From Clostridium sp. CAG:221 (GTDB lineage: Bacteria > Bacillota > Clostridia > Clostridiales > Clostridiaceae): 45,505 bases of DNA. This document shows, piece after piece, positions 8,664-17,327 of this stretch. Position numbers and translations under genes: made by a program. Below the pieces are notes generated by a model. That model made no database searches. It worked only from the letters and a program-made list of their open reading frames with translations, and was not told where the DNA came from. Within the stretch, counting starts at the first letter, position 1. Each line of letters opens with the position of its first letter. The DNA is taken from contig FR883404.1 in assembly GCA_000435835.1 (NCBI GenBank), positions 52,213 through 97,717 of the forward strand, in the 5' to 3' direction.

Positions 8664-9356
8664 ATGTTCTATCCTTTTTATTATGATAAAACAATGTTAA
8701 TTTTGATTCCAGCAGTAATTATTGCTTTTTGGGCTCAAAGCAAAGTAAGTAGTACGTATAGAAAATATAGACAGCAACCTATGGCAGCTGGCTATACAGG
8801 AGAGCAAGTAGCTAGGATGATCCTAGATGGTGCTGGTCTTTATAACGTTCCAGTATTACTTACAGGAGGAGAACTTTCAGATCATTATGATCCAAGCAAG
8901 AGAGTCATTAAATTATCAAGGGATATTTTTTATGGAAATTCTATTGCAGCAGCTGGTGTAGCTGCTCATGAAGTAGGGCATGCAATACAACATCAAAAGG
9001 CATATAAGCCGTTAGTATTAAGAACCAGTATAGCCACAGGAGTTAATGTTGCAAGTCAGGCATCTATGATATTATTTATATTAGGGATATTTTTATCAAT
9101 ACCTGGACTAACAACTTTAGGAATCATATTCTTTTCAGCTACAGTGTTTTATCAACTTATAACACTTCCAGTTGAATTTAATGCTTCCAAACGTGCTTTA
9201 GATATATTAGAAAGTAGATCAATACTTTTAGGAAATGAAGTATCAGGAGCTAAAAAAGTTTTAAGTGCTGCAGCAATGACGTATGTGGCAGCAGCATTAA
9301 TGTCAATAAGTCAATTATTAAGGCTTATACTAATAAATAATAGAAATAACGATTAA
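8664..9356 (+). CDS. Membrane zinc metallopeptidase, YugP/DUF2268-type neutral peptidase family
   Basis: Integral membrane protein of 230 residues with the zinc-protease motif HEVGHAIQH in VAAHEVGHAIQHQKAY. It has an N-terminal membrane segment (LILIPAVIIAFWAQS), a central hydrophobic pair (about residues 128-170) and a C-terminal one. Family members such as B. subtilis YugP have this layout, and their substrates are not known. The ribosome binding site is AAGGAGAG. The gene lies between fmt and rsmB, an insertion relative to the B. subtilis order. Confidence 0.85.
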   Translation: MFYPFYYDKTMLILIPAVIIAFWAQSKVSSTYRKYRQQPMAAGYTGEQVARMILDGAGLYNVPVLLTGGELSDHYDPSKRVIKLSRDIFYGNSIAAAGVAAHEVGHAIQHQKAYKPLVLRTSIATGVNVASQASMILFILGIFLSIPGLTTLGIIFFSATVFYQLITLPVEFNASKRALDILESRSILLGNEVSGAKKVLSAAAMTYVAAALMSISQLLRLILINNRNND

Positions 9357-9366
9357 GAGGTAGTTT

Positions 9367-10683
9367 ATGAACAGTAGAGAAATTGCATTAAATATAGTAA
9401 GTAGAGTTTTAGACGAGGGTGCTTATTCAAATTTAGTTCTTTCAAAAGAATTAAATGAATCAAATTTAGATGATAAAGATAGAGCGCTAGTTACAGAATT
9501 AGTTTATGGAACAATAAGAAGAAAAAATACATTAGATACAATAATATCTAACTTCGTAAAAGATATTAAGCTTATGGATAAGAAGGTTCTTAATATATTA
9601 CGAATTGCTATTTATCAAATGCACTTTTTAGATAAAGTTCCAGAATTTGCAGCATGTAATGAAGCAGTTGAATTAGCTAAAGCCATTTCAGAACAAAATG
9701 GAAAGTTAGTAAATGGAATATTAAGAAGCTATACAAAAAACCCAGACGATATAGAAGTAAGTAATGGAGTAGTTGATAGATTAGCATATCAATATTCATA
9801 TGAGCCATGGTTTATAAGAATGATTTATAAGCAATATGGTGAAAAAGATGGAAAGAGAATATTAAGTGGATTAAATCAAACGCCTAAAGTTACTGTAAGA
9901 GTAAATAACACAAAGGCTGATTTTGATGAAGTTTATGATAGACTTGAAGAAATGGGATATGATGTTGAAGAAGGATATGCTTGTCCAGAAGCAATAATCA
10001 TTAGAGGTGGAAGATCAATTGAAAGTAACCCATTATTTATAGAGGGAGCAATAACAGTTCAAGATGAAAGTGCAATGCTTGTAGCACCACTTCTAGATTT
10101 AGAAGAAAATGATACTGTTTTAGATTTATGTGCTGCACCAGGTGGAAAGACTACACATATTGCTGAATTATTAGAAGGAAAAGGTAAAGTTTACGGATTT
10201 GATTTACATGAAAATAAATTATCTTTAATTAAAGAAAATGCTGAGAGATTAGGATTAAACAATATAGAAGTTAAGGAAATGGATGCAACAAAGATGGATT
10301 CTTTATATGTATCATCAGCTGATAAGGTTCTTATTGACGTTCCATGTTCAGGAATTGGAATTATAAGAAAGAAACCAGAAATCAAATGGAATAAGACAAG
10401 AAAGTCATTAAAAGAATTAATTCCTACTCAAAGAGAAATTATGGAAAATTCATGGCAATATTTAAAGAATGGCGGAACTATGATTTATTCTACATGTACA
10501 TTAAATAAAGAAGAAAATGAAGACAATGTTGAATGGTTCTTAAATAAGCATAAAGATGCAAAAGTTGAAAAAATATTCTTAGGAAATATGGATAACTTTG
10601 TATATAATGCAGATGGATCATTAACAATACTTCCAAATGAATATATGGATGGATTCTATATTGCTAAGATAGTTAAGAAATAG
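9367..10683 (+). CDS. rsmB: 16S rRNA (cytosine-967-C5)-methyltransferase
   Basis: SAM-dependent enzyme that methylates C967 of 16S rRNA. The N-terminal NusB-like RNA-binding domain spans about residues 1-140. The Rossmann methyltransferase domain has PGGKTTH at 258, DVPCSG with Cys327, and STCT with the presumed nucleophile Cys377. At 438 residues it is full length. GAGGT lies about 5 nt before the ATG. It ends 11 bp before rlmN; both modify ribosomal RNA. Confidence 0.95.
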   Translation: MNSREIALNIVSRVLDEGAYSNLVLSKELNESNLDDKDRALVTELVYGTIRRKNTLDTIISNFVKDIKLMDKKVLNILRIAIYQMHFLDKVPEFAACNEAVELAKAISEQNGKLVNGILRSYTKNPDDIEVSNGVVDRLAYQYSYEPWFIRMIYKQYGEKDGKRILSGLNQTPKVTVRVNNTKADFDEVYDRLEEMGYDVEEGYACPEAIIIRGGRSIESNPLFIEGAITVQDESAMLVAPLLDLEENDTVLDLCAAPGGKTTHIAELLEGKGKVYGFDLHENKLSLIKENAERLGLNNIEVKEMDATKMDSLYVSSADKVLIDVPCSGIGIIRKKPEIKWNKTRKSLKELIPTQREIMENSWQYLKNGGTMIYSTCTLNKEENEDNVEWFLNKHKDAKVEKIFLGNMDNFVYNADGSLTILPNEYMDGFYIAKIVKK

Positions 10684-10694
10684 CAGGTGGAAAT

Positions 10695-11726
10695 ATGTTA
10701 AATTTATTAGATTATACATTAGATGAATTACAAAACTGGATGAAAGAAAATAATGAATCAGCATTTAGAGCTAAACAAGTGTTTTCATGGATATATAAAA
10801 AAGTATATAATTTTAATGACATGAATAATATTCCCAAATCCCTAAAGGAAAAGCTAGAAAATTCATTTATTATAGATATGCCAAAAATTGAGCATGTATA
10901 TGAATCAGCAGTGGATGGAACAAAAAAAATATTATTAGCCCTTAAAGATGGAAATTTAATTGAATGTGTTCTTATGAAATATAAGCATGGAAATTCAATT
11001 TGTATTTCAACGCAAGTAGGATGCAGAATGGGATGTAAGTTCTGTGCTTCTACTTTAGGAGGCAGAATAAGAAATTTAACTGCAGGTGAAATTTTATCAG
11101 AGATAATAGTAGCTCAGAATTATTTAGGAGAAAGAATTTCTAATATTGTGCTTATGGGAAGTGGTGAACCTTTAGATAACTATGATAATGTTGTTAAGTT
11201 TTTAGAACTTGTTAATGCTGAATATGGACTTAATATAGGCCAAAGACATATAACGCTATCAACATGTGGAATAGTACCTAAGATATATGAATTAGCAGAT
11301 TTAGAACTAAGTGTTACTTTAGCTATATCGCTTCATGCCTTTAGCGACGAGAAGAGAAAAGAAATTATGCCTATTGCAAAAAAATATTCTATTAGTGAAA
11401 TCCTTGAAGCTTGTGAGTACTATATAAACAAGACTGGCAGAAGAATAACCTTTGAATATTCACTAGTGGCAGGAGTGAATGATGGTAAAGAAGATGCAAA
11501 ATCCCTTTCTAAACTTTTAAAGGGAATGCTGTGTCATGTTAACCTTATTCCAGTAAATGAAATAAAGGAAAATACATTAAAGAGACCATCAAAGAAAAAT
11601 ATATTAGAATTTGAAGAAATTTTAAAAGATAATGGAATAGAAGTAACCGTTAGAAGAGAAATGGGAACAGACATAAATGCAGCTTGCGGCCAGCTAAGAC
11701 GAAGTTATTTAGAAGAAAATAAATAG
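10695..11726 (+). CDS. rlmN: Dual-specificity 23S rRNA/tRNA adenine-C2 methyltransferase RlmN
   Basis: Radical SAM enzyme that methylates A2503 of 23S rRNA, and A37 of some tRNAs, at C2. The Fe-S cluster cysteines are C110, C114 and C117 (CRMGCKFC). The second conserved cysteine, which takes part in methyl transfer, is C331 in DINAACGQLR. GSGEPLDNYDNV and LSTCGIVP are further family motifs. Length 343 is normal. The gene sits between rsmB and prpC, as in B. subtilis (yloM-yloN-prpC). Confidence 0.96.
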   Translation: MLNLLDYTLDELQNWMKENNESAFRAKQVFSWIYKKVYNFNDMNNIPKSLKEKLENSFIIDMPKIEHVYESAVDGTKKILLALKDGNLIECVLMKYKHGNSICISTQVGCRMGCKFCASTLGGRIRNLTAGEILSEIIVAQNYLGERISNIVLMGSGEPLDNYDNVVKFLELVNAEYGLNIGQRHITLSTCGIVPKIYELADLELSVTLAISLHAFSDEKRKEIMPIAKKYSISEILEACEYYINKTGRRITFEYSLVAGVNDGKEDAKSLSKLLKGMLCHVNLIPVNEIKENTLKRPSKKNILEFEEILKDNGIEVTVRREMGTDINAACGQLRRSYLEENK

Positions 11727-11743
11727 TATATTTGGAGGGGCAT

Positions 11744-12457
11744 ATGGTTGGAATTAAGAGCGATGCTGGCAATGTAAGGGAACTAAATGAAGATTATGCA
11801 TCATTTATTGAAGATGAGCGATTTAAAATTTATTTAGTTGCTGATGGCATGGGTGGACATAATGCCGGAGAAATTGCCAGCAAGTTAGCTGTAAAAAGCA
11901 TAATACGATATTTACTGGAACATTCAGAAGAAGATGAAAATCTTCTTTTGAATGCAGTTAAATACGCTAATAATGAAATATATGAAATATCTCAAAAAAA
12001 TGATAAGTGTAAAGGTATGGGGACTACTATCACAGGTTGTTTTATTAAAGGAGATATGATTCAGGTGGTAAATGTAGGAGATAGCTGTTGTTTTTCTATT
12101 AAAGATAATGAAATAAAAAAGGTGACGAAAGATCACTCCTGGGTACAAGAGCTCATAGATGCTGGAGCTATAACAGAAGAAGAAGGAAGAGTACATCCTA
12201 AAAAGAATATTATCACTCGAGCTTTAGGAACTAATTCATCAGTTAAAATAGATATATTTAATATTGATAAGAGTGAAAGTAGCATGTTTTTATTATGTTC
12301 TGATGGACTATCAAATGAGGTACGAAAAGAAGAAATGATTGAAATAGTTAATAAATGCAAAGACTTTAATGAAGCATGTGAAAAATTAGTTGATTTAGCC
12401 AAATCTAGAGGGGGAAAAGATAATATTACTGTTTTGCTATTTGGAGGAGAGGTGTAA
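11744..12457 (+). CDS. prpC: PP2C-family Ser/Thr protein phosphatase
   Basis: Manganese- or magnesium-dependent phosphatase that reverses phosphorylation by the adjacent kinase PrkC. PP2C motifs: RELNEDY near the start, ADGMGGHNAGE (D34), GTTITG, SDGLSNEV and GGKDNITVLL, with the metal-binding aspartates present. The longest frame starts at TTG 11732, but that codon overlaps the ribosome binding site GGAGG (11734-11738). ATG 11744 is spaced correctly and gives the usual N-terminus VGIKSDAGNVRELNED. Length is 237 residues. The stop is 2 bp before prkC, so the pair is coupled. Confidence 0.95.
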   Translation: MVGIKSDAGNVRELNEDYASFIEDERFKIYLVADGMGGHNAGEIASKLAVKSIIRYLLEHSEEDENLLLNAVKYANNEIYEISQKNDKCKGMGTTITGCFIKGDMIQVVNVGDSCCFSIKDNEIKKVTKDHSWVQELIDAGAITEEEGRVHPKKNIITRALGTNSSVKIDIFNIDKSESSMFLLCSDGLSNEVRKEEMIEIVNKCKDFNEACEKLVDLAKSRGGKDNITVLLFGGEV

Positions 12458-12459
12458 AG

Positions 12460-14598
12460 ATGATTGGAGAAATATTAGGTGATAGATATGAGCTTATTGA
12501 AGTAATAGGCGAAGGCGGAATGGCTATTGTATATAAAGCCAAAGATAAAAAGTTAAATAGATTAGTGGCAGTTAAAATATTGAAGAAGGAATTTTCAGAT
12601 AATAAAGACATTGCAGAAAAGTTTAAAAGAGAAGCAACAGCAATAGCTAATCTATCTGATACCAATATTGTTAATGTTTTAGATGTAGGCCATGAAGATG
12701 AAGGTAACATAGATTATTTTGTTATGGAATATGTAAGCGGAAAAACATTAAAGGATTTTATTGTTTTTAATGGAAAGTTAAATTATACTACAGCAATAGA
12801 AATTGCTATCCAAATAGCAAAAGCATTAGATTGTGCTCATAGAAATAATATTATTCACAGAGATATTAAGCCACAAAATATTTTAGTAACAGAAAATGGT
12901 GATGTCAAGGTTACTGATTTTGGTATTGCCAAAAGTTCTACAGCATCAACAATAACTAATACAACTACAATTATGGGATCTGCCCATTATTTATCTCCAG
13001 AACAGGCAAAAGGTACATTTATAGATGGAAGATCAGATATTTATTCTTTAGGTATAGTTTTATATGAAATGTTAACTGGAAGACTTCCTTTTGATGGAGA
13101 ATCACCTGTGACCATTGCATTAAAACATATACAAGAAGATGCGGTACCACCAAAAGATATTAATTTAGCAATACCAGATAGTTTGAATGCATTGGTTTTA
13201 AAATGTATGGCAAAAGAAGCTACTGATAGATATGCCAATGTGAAAGAATTAATGATGGATTTACAAAAAATTAAAGATGATCCTAATGCAATAATCAATA
13301 GTAAAGTAAGTGCATATGATAGCAAAACAATAATTATGACTCCTATAACTGAAAAGCAAATGAATACTGCAAAAGTTGATAAAGTTCAGGCTAAGGTTGT
13401 TAATAGTTCAGTTATTGACGATGATTATGATGAGTATGATGAATATGATGACGATGAGTATGAAGATGATGACGAAGATGAATTAGAAAATACTCCTGTG
13501 AAGAGAACAAAAGAAACAAATGTAAAGAAACCAAGAAAGTCAAGAAAAGGAATAATTATAGGAATTATAACAATAGCTATTCTAGCTATTATGATACCGC
13601 TTGGTATGTATTTTACCAGTGGAGCTAAAGAAGTTTCTATACCTAAGATTGTTGGATTATCACAAGATGAAGCAAAGAGTGTATTAAAGAAGTTAGGTTT
13701 AACTATGGAAGTGGATTCAACTAAATATGATGAAAATTATAAAGAAGGATGTATAATATCTTCTAATCCAGCTGAAGGAACAACAGTAAAAACTAATACC
13801 ATAGTAAAAGTTATTGTTTCTAGTGGTAAAGAAAAAGTTAAAATGCCAGATGTAAGGGATTTAAGCAGTGATGCAGCTGTAAGTGCATTAGAAGATAGAG
13901 GACTTATAGCCTCTCTTTCATATGATTATAGTGATACAGTTGAATACGGATATGTTATTAGCCAATCAATAAATAAGAATGAAGAAGTTGAAAAAGGGAC
14001 TAAAATTTCTTTAGTAATTAGCTTAGGAACAGAAGTAAAATGGGTAACTGTTGAAAATGTTATGGGATATAATGAGAGTGATGCAGTTGCAGTTTTAGAA
14101 AACCAAGGCATTGAGGTGAATATTACCACTGAAAATACAAGTAATGAATCAGAAGATGGAATAGTGCTTAATCAATCAATTTATGGAATTGATGTTAAAG
14201 TTGGAACAATGGTTACACTTACTGTAGGTAAATATGTTGAAACATCTTATAAAGTTTCTGATTATGTATATATAGGTCAGCCTTTATCTGAAGCTATAGC
14301 TGCTTTAGAAGGTGCAGGGCTTTCATATGAAATAAGTGGTGCTGTTTCTGGTGATGATTATGCTAATTATTCAATAACAGGATATACTCAAGAAGTTAAG
14401 AAAAATGAACCTGTAAAGTTAAAGGCAAAGAAAGATATAACAGGTGGTACAACTGGAACTACTTCTGGTGATACAACAACTGGAACAAATAATGATGACA
14501 CAACTTCTAAAGAAGATACTGAAGTTACAGGTAATGATATATCTAGTGATACCATGACTGGGGGCTTTACAGATATATTTAATTGGCATCTTAACTAG
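12460..14598 (+). CDS. prkC: PASTA-domain Ser/Thr protein kinase
   Basis: Membrane kinase that senses cell-wall fragments through PASTA repeats and phosphorylates cytoplasmic targets. In B. subtilis it acts in germination and stationary phase, and RsgA is one reported substrate. Kinase domain, about residues 1-275: glycine loop GEGGMAIVY, Lys39, HRDIKPQN at 133-140, DFG at 153. A very acidic Asp/Glu/Tyr tract lies at about 320-342, just before a basic stretch and the single membrane segment (about 363-385). Three PASTA repeats follow from about 388, then a degenerate fourth (SDYVYIGQPLSEAIAALEGAG) and a Thr/Gly/Asp-rich tail. Length 712. A hairpin terminator follows. Confidence 0.96.
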   Translation: MIGEILGDRYELIEVIGEGGMAIVYKAKDKKLNRLVAVKILKKEFSDNKDIAEKFKREATAIANLSDTNIVNVLDVGHEDEGNIDYFVMEYVSGKTLKDFIVFNGKLNYTTAIEIAIQIAKALDCAHRNNIIHRDIKPQNILVTENGDVKVTDFGIAKSSTASTITNTTTIMGSAHYLSPEQAKGTFIDGRSDIYSLGIVLYEMLTGRLPFDGESPVTIALKHIQEDAVPPKDINLAIPDSLNALVLKCMAKEATDRYANVKELMMDLQKIKDDPNAIINSKVSAYDSKTIIMTPITEKQMNTAKVDKVQAKVVNSSVIDDDYDEYDEYDDDEYEDDDEDELENTPVKRTKETNVKKPRKSRKGIIIGIITIAILAIMIPLGMYFTSGAKEVSIPKIVGLSQDEAKSVLKKLGLTMEVDSTKYDENYKEGCIISSNPAEGTTVKTNTIVKVIVSSGKEKVKMPDVRDLSSDAAVSALEDRGLIASLSYDYSDTVEYGYVISQSINKNEEVEKGTKISLVISLGTEVKWVTVENVMGYNESDAVAVLENQGIEVNITTENTSNESEDGIVLNQSIYGIDVKVGTMVTLTVGKYVETSYKVSDYVYIGQPLSEAIAALEGAGLSYEISGAVSGDDYANYSITGYTQEVKKNEPVKLKAKKDITGGTTGTTSGDTTTGTNNDDTTSKEDTEVTGNDISSDTMTGGFTDIFNWHLN

Positions 14599-14602
14599 AT
14601 AA

Positions 14603-14633
14603 AAAAGATTGCACATGTGTGCAGTCTTTTTTT
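14603..14633 (+). terminator. Intrinsic terminator after prkC
   Basis: A 12-bp stem (14603-14614 with 14619-14630, including one G-U pair) closes on the loop ATGT and runs into a T-tract. It ends the long run that began near yicC and separates it from rsgA. Confidence 0.85.
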
Positions 14634-14651
14634 ATAATAGTAAAAAAATAA

Positions 14652-14681
14652 TTGCATTTTTTTATAGAAACTGTTTATTAT
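14652..14681 (+). promoter_or_regulatory. Predicted sigma-A promoter for rsgA-rpe-thiN
   Basis: TTGCAT (14652-14657) and TATTAT (14676-14681) are 18 bp apart, just after the prkC terminator and 30 nt before the rsgA start. Both boxes deviate slightly from consensus. Confidence 0.45.
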
Positions 14682-14711
14682 AGATATGAGAGTAAAAAAG
14701 ATGGAGGTACC

Positions 14712-15575
14712 ATGAAAGGAAAAATTATTAAAGGAATAGGCGGATTTTATTATATTAAAACTGAAGAAGGGCTAATAGAATGTAAGGCTAGAGGAAAATT
14801 CAGACATAGGGACATGAAACCTATGGTGGGAGATGATGTTGAAATTACTTTTGAGGGAAGCAAGGGTGTGATAGAAAACATCTATGACAGAAGCTCAGAA
14901 CTTATTAGGCCTACAGTAGCTAATGTAACTCAGGCATTTGTTGTATTTTCCATAAAGAATCCAGATATTAACTTTGACTTACTAAATAGATTTTTAGTTT
15001 TATGTGAGCATAATAATATACATGCTATTGTATGTTTGAATAAGGTTGATTTAGTAAGTGATGAAGAAAAAGAGGAAATAAAGAATAAGATAAATGCAAT
15101 TGGTTATGATGTGTTATATATAAATGCAAAGAAAGGTATCGGAGTAGAGACCTTAAGAGAAAAGATAAAAAATAATGTTACCGTGTTATGTGGACCTTCA
15201 GGAGCAGGGAAATCTACATTAATAAATACTCTAAAGGAAAGTTATCATATGGAAACAGGAGAAGTTTCTGAAAAGATAGGTAGAGGAAGACATACAACAA
15301 GACATAGTGAGCTTATAGATGTTGAGGATGGATATATAGTAGATACTCCAGGGTTTTCAACTTTAGAAGTTACTTTTATTGAAAAGGATGATCTTAAATA
15401 TTGTTTCCCAGAGTTTGAGGAATATAATAATAGTTGTAAATTTAGAGGTTGCCTACATTATAAGGAACCTAACTGTGCAGTGAAGAATGCAGTTGAAGAA
15501 GGGTACATAAATAAATTGAGATATGAATTTTATATAAGAACATTAGAAGAAATAATGAATGGGAGGAAGTATTAA
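14712..15575 (+). CDS. rsgA: Ribosome small subunit-dependent GTPase A
   Basis: Circularly permuted GTPase that helps mature the 30S subunit (CpgA/YloQ in Bacillus). An OB-fold RNA-binding domain comes first (about 1-70). The GTPase motifs follow in permuted order: NKVD at 110, GPSGAGKST at 161-169, DTPGF at 211. A zinc-binding C-terminal part has cysteines and a histidine in CKFRGCLHYKEPNC. The frame is open from 14652, but GGAGGT (14703-14708) points to ATG 14712. That gives MKGKIIKGIGGFYY, the normal start, and 287 residues. The gene order prkC-rsgA-rpe is conserved. Confidence 0.95.
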   Translation: MKGKIIKGIGGFYYIKTEEGLIECKARGKFRHRDMKPMVGDDVEITFEGSKGVIENIYDRSSELIRPTVANVTQAFVVFSIKNPDINFDLLNRFLVLCEHNNIHAIVCLNKVDLVSDEEKEEIKNKINAIGYDVLYINAKKGIGVETLREKIKNNVTVLCGPSGAGKSTLINTLKESYHMETGEVSEKIGRGRHTTRHSELIDVEDGYIVDTPGFSTLEVTFIEKDDLKYCFPEFEEYNNSCKFRGCLHYKEPNCAVKNAVEEGYINKLRYEFYIRTLEEIMNGRKY

Positions 15576-15576
15576 T

Positions 15577-16224
15577 ATGATTAAAATAGCACCGTCAATA
15601 TTATCAGCAGATTTTGCAGATTTAGGAAGAGATGTAGAAAGGTTAAGTAATGCAGGAGCAGACTTCATTCATATAGATGTAATGGATGGACATTTTGTTC
15701 CTAATATTTCTTTTGGAATGCCGGTAATTAAGGCCATAAGAAATAAAACTGATAAAGTATTTGATGTTCATCTTATGATAGAAAATCCATCTAAGTATAT
15801 AGATGATTTTATAGATGCAGGAGCAGATATAATAACAATTCATTATGAAAGTGAAAAACATTTAGATAGAACTATAGCATATATTAAAGCAAAAGGAAAA
15901 AAGGCGGCAGTTGCACTTAATCCAGCTACACCTGTGCATTTACTTAAAAATATTATTGCCGAGCTTGATATGGTGTTAATAATGAGTGTTAATCCAGGTT
16001 TTGGAGGACAAAAATTTATTGAATATACAATTGATAAAGTGAAAGAAGTTAAGGAAATGAGCATAAAATATAATAAGAATTTGATGATCCAAGTTGATGG
16101 TGGTATTGATTCTTCAAATGTTCAAAAGGTAATAGATGCAGGTGCTAATGTTATAGTTGCTGGATCAGCTGTATTTAAAAATGGCGCAATTGAAGAAAAT
16201 ATAAAAGCCTTAAGAGGAATATAG
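15577..16224 (+). CDS. rpe: Ribulose-phosphate 3-epimerase
   Basis: TIM-barrel enzyme interconverting ribulose 5-phosphate and xylulose 5-phosphate in the pentose phosphate pathway. Motifs: APSILSADF at the start, FIHIDVMDGHFVPNISFG with metal ligands, MSVNPGFGGQKFI, and VDGGI near the phosphate site. Start at ATG 15577, two bases after the rsgA stop; the upstream ATG at 15559 lies within rsgA, before the GGGAGG site. Length is 215 residues, typical. The last base of its stop codon is the first base of the thiN start. Confidence 0.96.
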   Translation: MIKIAPSILSADFADLGRDVERLSNAGADFIHIDVMDGHFVPNISFGMPVIKAIRNKTDKVFDVHLMIENPSKYIDDFIDAGADIITIHYESEKHLDRTIAYIKAKGKKAAVALNPATPVHLLKNIIAELDMVLIMSVNPGFGGQKFIEYTIDKVKEVKEMSIKYNKNLMIQVDGGIDSSNVQKVIDAGANVIVAGSAVFKNGAIEENIKALRGI

Positions 16225-16862
16225 TGAAAGTTTTAATTGTAGGTGGTGGAGATGAGCCATCAGGAAAACTAATGGTAAAGTATGCTAAAGAGGTTGATAA
16301 AATAATAGGTGTGGATAGAGGATGTTCATATTTATTAAAAAATAATATTTATCCAGATTATATTGTAGGAGATTTTGACTCCATAAATAAGGAAGATATT
16401 AAAAGATTAGAAATTGATAGCATAAGAAAATTTAAGTATAACTGTGAAAAAGATAGTACTGATTCAGATATTGCTATGGAAATAGCTTTGAAGATGGAGT
16501 TTGTAGAAATATATATGATGGCTATGACCGGCAGTAGATTTGATCATAGTTTTGCAAATTTAGGACTTCTATGTAAAGCTAATGATGCAGGAGCAAAAGC
16601 ATATATTATAAATGAAACTAATAAGATATACTTAATAGAAGAAAGTTCTAAAATTAAGAAAGATAATTCATATAAATATATTTCATTTTTAGCATATTGT
16701 GATAAAGTAGAAAATTTCAATATAAAAAATGCAAAATATGATTTAGAGAATTACACTTTATATCTTGGTGATAATAGAACTGTGTCAAATGAGTTTTTAG
16801 AAGATGACATTGAAGTAGAATTTACTAAAGGAAAAATTTTAGTGATTTTTTCAAAAGATTAA
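16224..16862 (+). CDS. thiN: Thiamine pyrophosphokinase
   Basis: Transfers pyrophosphate from ATP to thiamine to make thiamine diphosphate, the cofactor of transketolase and pyruvate ferredoxin oxidoreductase. Family motifs: GVDRGCSYLLKN, VGDFDSINKED, EKDSTDSDIAME and GSRFDHSFANLGLL. Length is 212 residues. The start is GTG at 16224, overlapping the rpe stop TAG by one base, with AAGAGGA 7 nt upstream. The position between rpe and spoVM is the same as yloS in B. subtilis. A long hairpin begins within 5 nt of its stop. Confidence 0.93.
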   Translation: MKVLIVGGGDEPSGKLMVKYAKEVDKIIGVDRGCSYLLKNNIYPDYIVGDFDSINKEDIKRLEIDSIRKFKYNCEKDSTDSDIAMEIALKMEFVEIYMMAMTGSRFDHSFANLGLLCKANDAGAKAYIINETNKIYLIEESSKIKKDNSYKYISFLAYCDKVENFNIKNAKYDLENYTLYLGDNRTVSNEFLEDDIEVEFTKGKILVIFSKD

Positions 16863-16865
16863 TAT

Positions 16866-16930
16866 AAAAAATAATCACCTTATCCCGTTATCTAGCATAG
16901 AATAGTTAATGGGGGAAGGTGATTATTTTT
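16866..16930 (+). terminator. Long hairpin between thiN and spoVM, probable terminator
   Basis: A perfect 15-bp stem (16867-16881 with 16916-16930) continues inward through a mismatch into further pairs (CCC 16884-16886 with GGG 16911-16913, and short A/T stretches). Nearly the whole 64-nt segment can fold into one arm. The 3' side ends in ATTATTTTT, fitting a terminator for the rsgA-rpe-thiN unit, and lies directly against the spoVM ribosome binding site. Confidence 0.7.
16875..16903 (+). promoter_or_regulatory. Possible sigma-E-type promoter for spoVM inside the hairpin
   Basis: TCACCTT (16875-16881) and CATAGAAT (16896-16903), 14 bp apart, resemble the Bacillus sigma-E boxes TCATATT and CATACAAT (5 of 7 and 7 of 8). 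In B. subtilis spoVM is transcribed by sigma-E in the mother cell, so a promoter is expected here. The match is by eye only. Confidence 0.35.
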
Positions 16931-16946
16931 AGGAGGTGAAAGGTTA

Positions 16947-17015
16947 ATGAAGATAATTGCTATTAAATTACCTAAATTCCTGTCATGTATAATAAAGTTC
17001 TTTAGAAAAAAATAA
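16947..17015 (+). CDS. spoVM: Stage V sporulation protein SpoVM
   Basis: Tiny amphipathic peptide of 22 residues, MKIIAIKLPKFLSCIIKFFR plus two lysines. In B. subtilis SpoVM (26 residues) recognises the positive curvature of the forespore membrane and anchors the coat ATPase SpoIVA. The segment IKLPKFL is identical to the B. subtilis protein, including the proline known to be needed there. A strong AGGAGGTGA site lies 7 nt before the ATG. The position between thiN and rpmB is the conserved one. Shorter than the Bacillus protein, with a Cys where Bacillus has Gly. It shows that the organism is spore-forming. Confidence 0.92.
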   Translation: MKIIAIKLPKFLSCIIKFFRKK

Positions 17016-17066
17016 AAATACATAGGAGGAGTGTTGTAACTTATATGTCTTATAAAAAAATATAAT

Positions 17067-17102
17067 AAAAAATGCAATTGATTTAATCAATTGCATTTTT
17101 TA
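17067..17102. terminator. Bidirectional terminator between spoVM and rpmB
   Basis: An A-run, a perfect stem around TGCAATTGA / TCAATTGCA and a T-run (17067-17081 pairs with 17087-17101) form a symmetrical hairpin. It can end transcription of spoVM on the plus strand and rpmB on the minus strand. Confidence 0.85.
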
Positions 17103-17109
17103 TTTGAAC

Positions 17110-17301
17110 TTATATTGCTCTTTCAACCTTACCAGATCTAAGGCATCTTGTACATACATGAACTGTTTTTGGTGTTCCGTTAACTAAAGCTTTTACTCTC
17201 TTTATGTTTGGAGCCCAAGTTCTCTTAGATTGACGGTGAGAATGGCTGAATTGTGTTCCAGAAACAACACCTTTATTACAAACTTCGCATCTTCTTGCCA
17301 T
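17110..17301 (-). CDS. rpmB: 50S ribosomal protein L28
   Basis: Small basic protein of the large ribosomal subunit, 63 residues. The N-terminus MARRCEVCNKGVVSG and the C-terminal VHVCTRCLRSGKVERAI carry two CxxC pairs, so this is the zinc-binding form of L28. SQFSHSHRQSKRTW-type sequence in the middle is typical. An AAGGAGGTG site precedes the start on the minus strand. It is transcribed away from the Asp23-like gene and ends at the shared terminator, as in B. subtilis. Confidence 0.97.
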   Translation of the reverse strand: MARRCEVCNKGVVSGTQFSHSHRQSKRTWAPNIKRVKALVNGTPKTVHVCTRCLRSGKVERAI

Positions 17302-17327
17302 TTAAAAACACCTCCTTATATTTGAAG

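Noticed and set aside
13417..13485. GATGA-type tandem repeats that could look like a repeat array
   Set aside because: They are in frame and encode the acidic tract of PrkC; there are no spacers as in CRISPR.
17024..17046. AGGAGGA followed by GTGTTGTAA and a six-codon ATG frame after spoVM
   Set aside because: It looks like a ribosome binding site without a gene: GTG touches the site and ends after two codons, and the ATG at 17045 gives six residues. It may be a relic; no support for a peptide.
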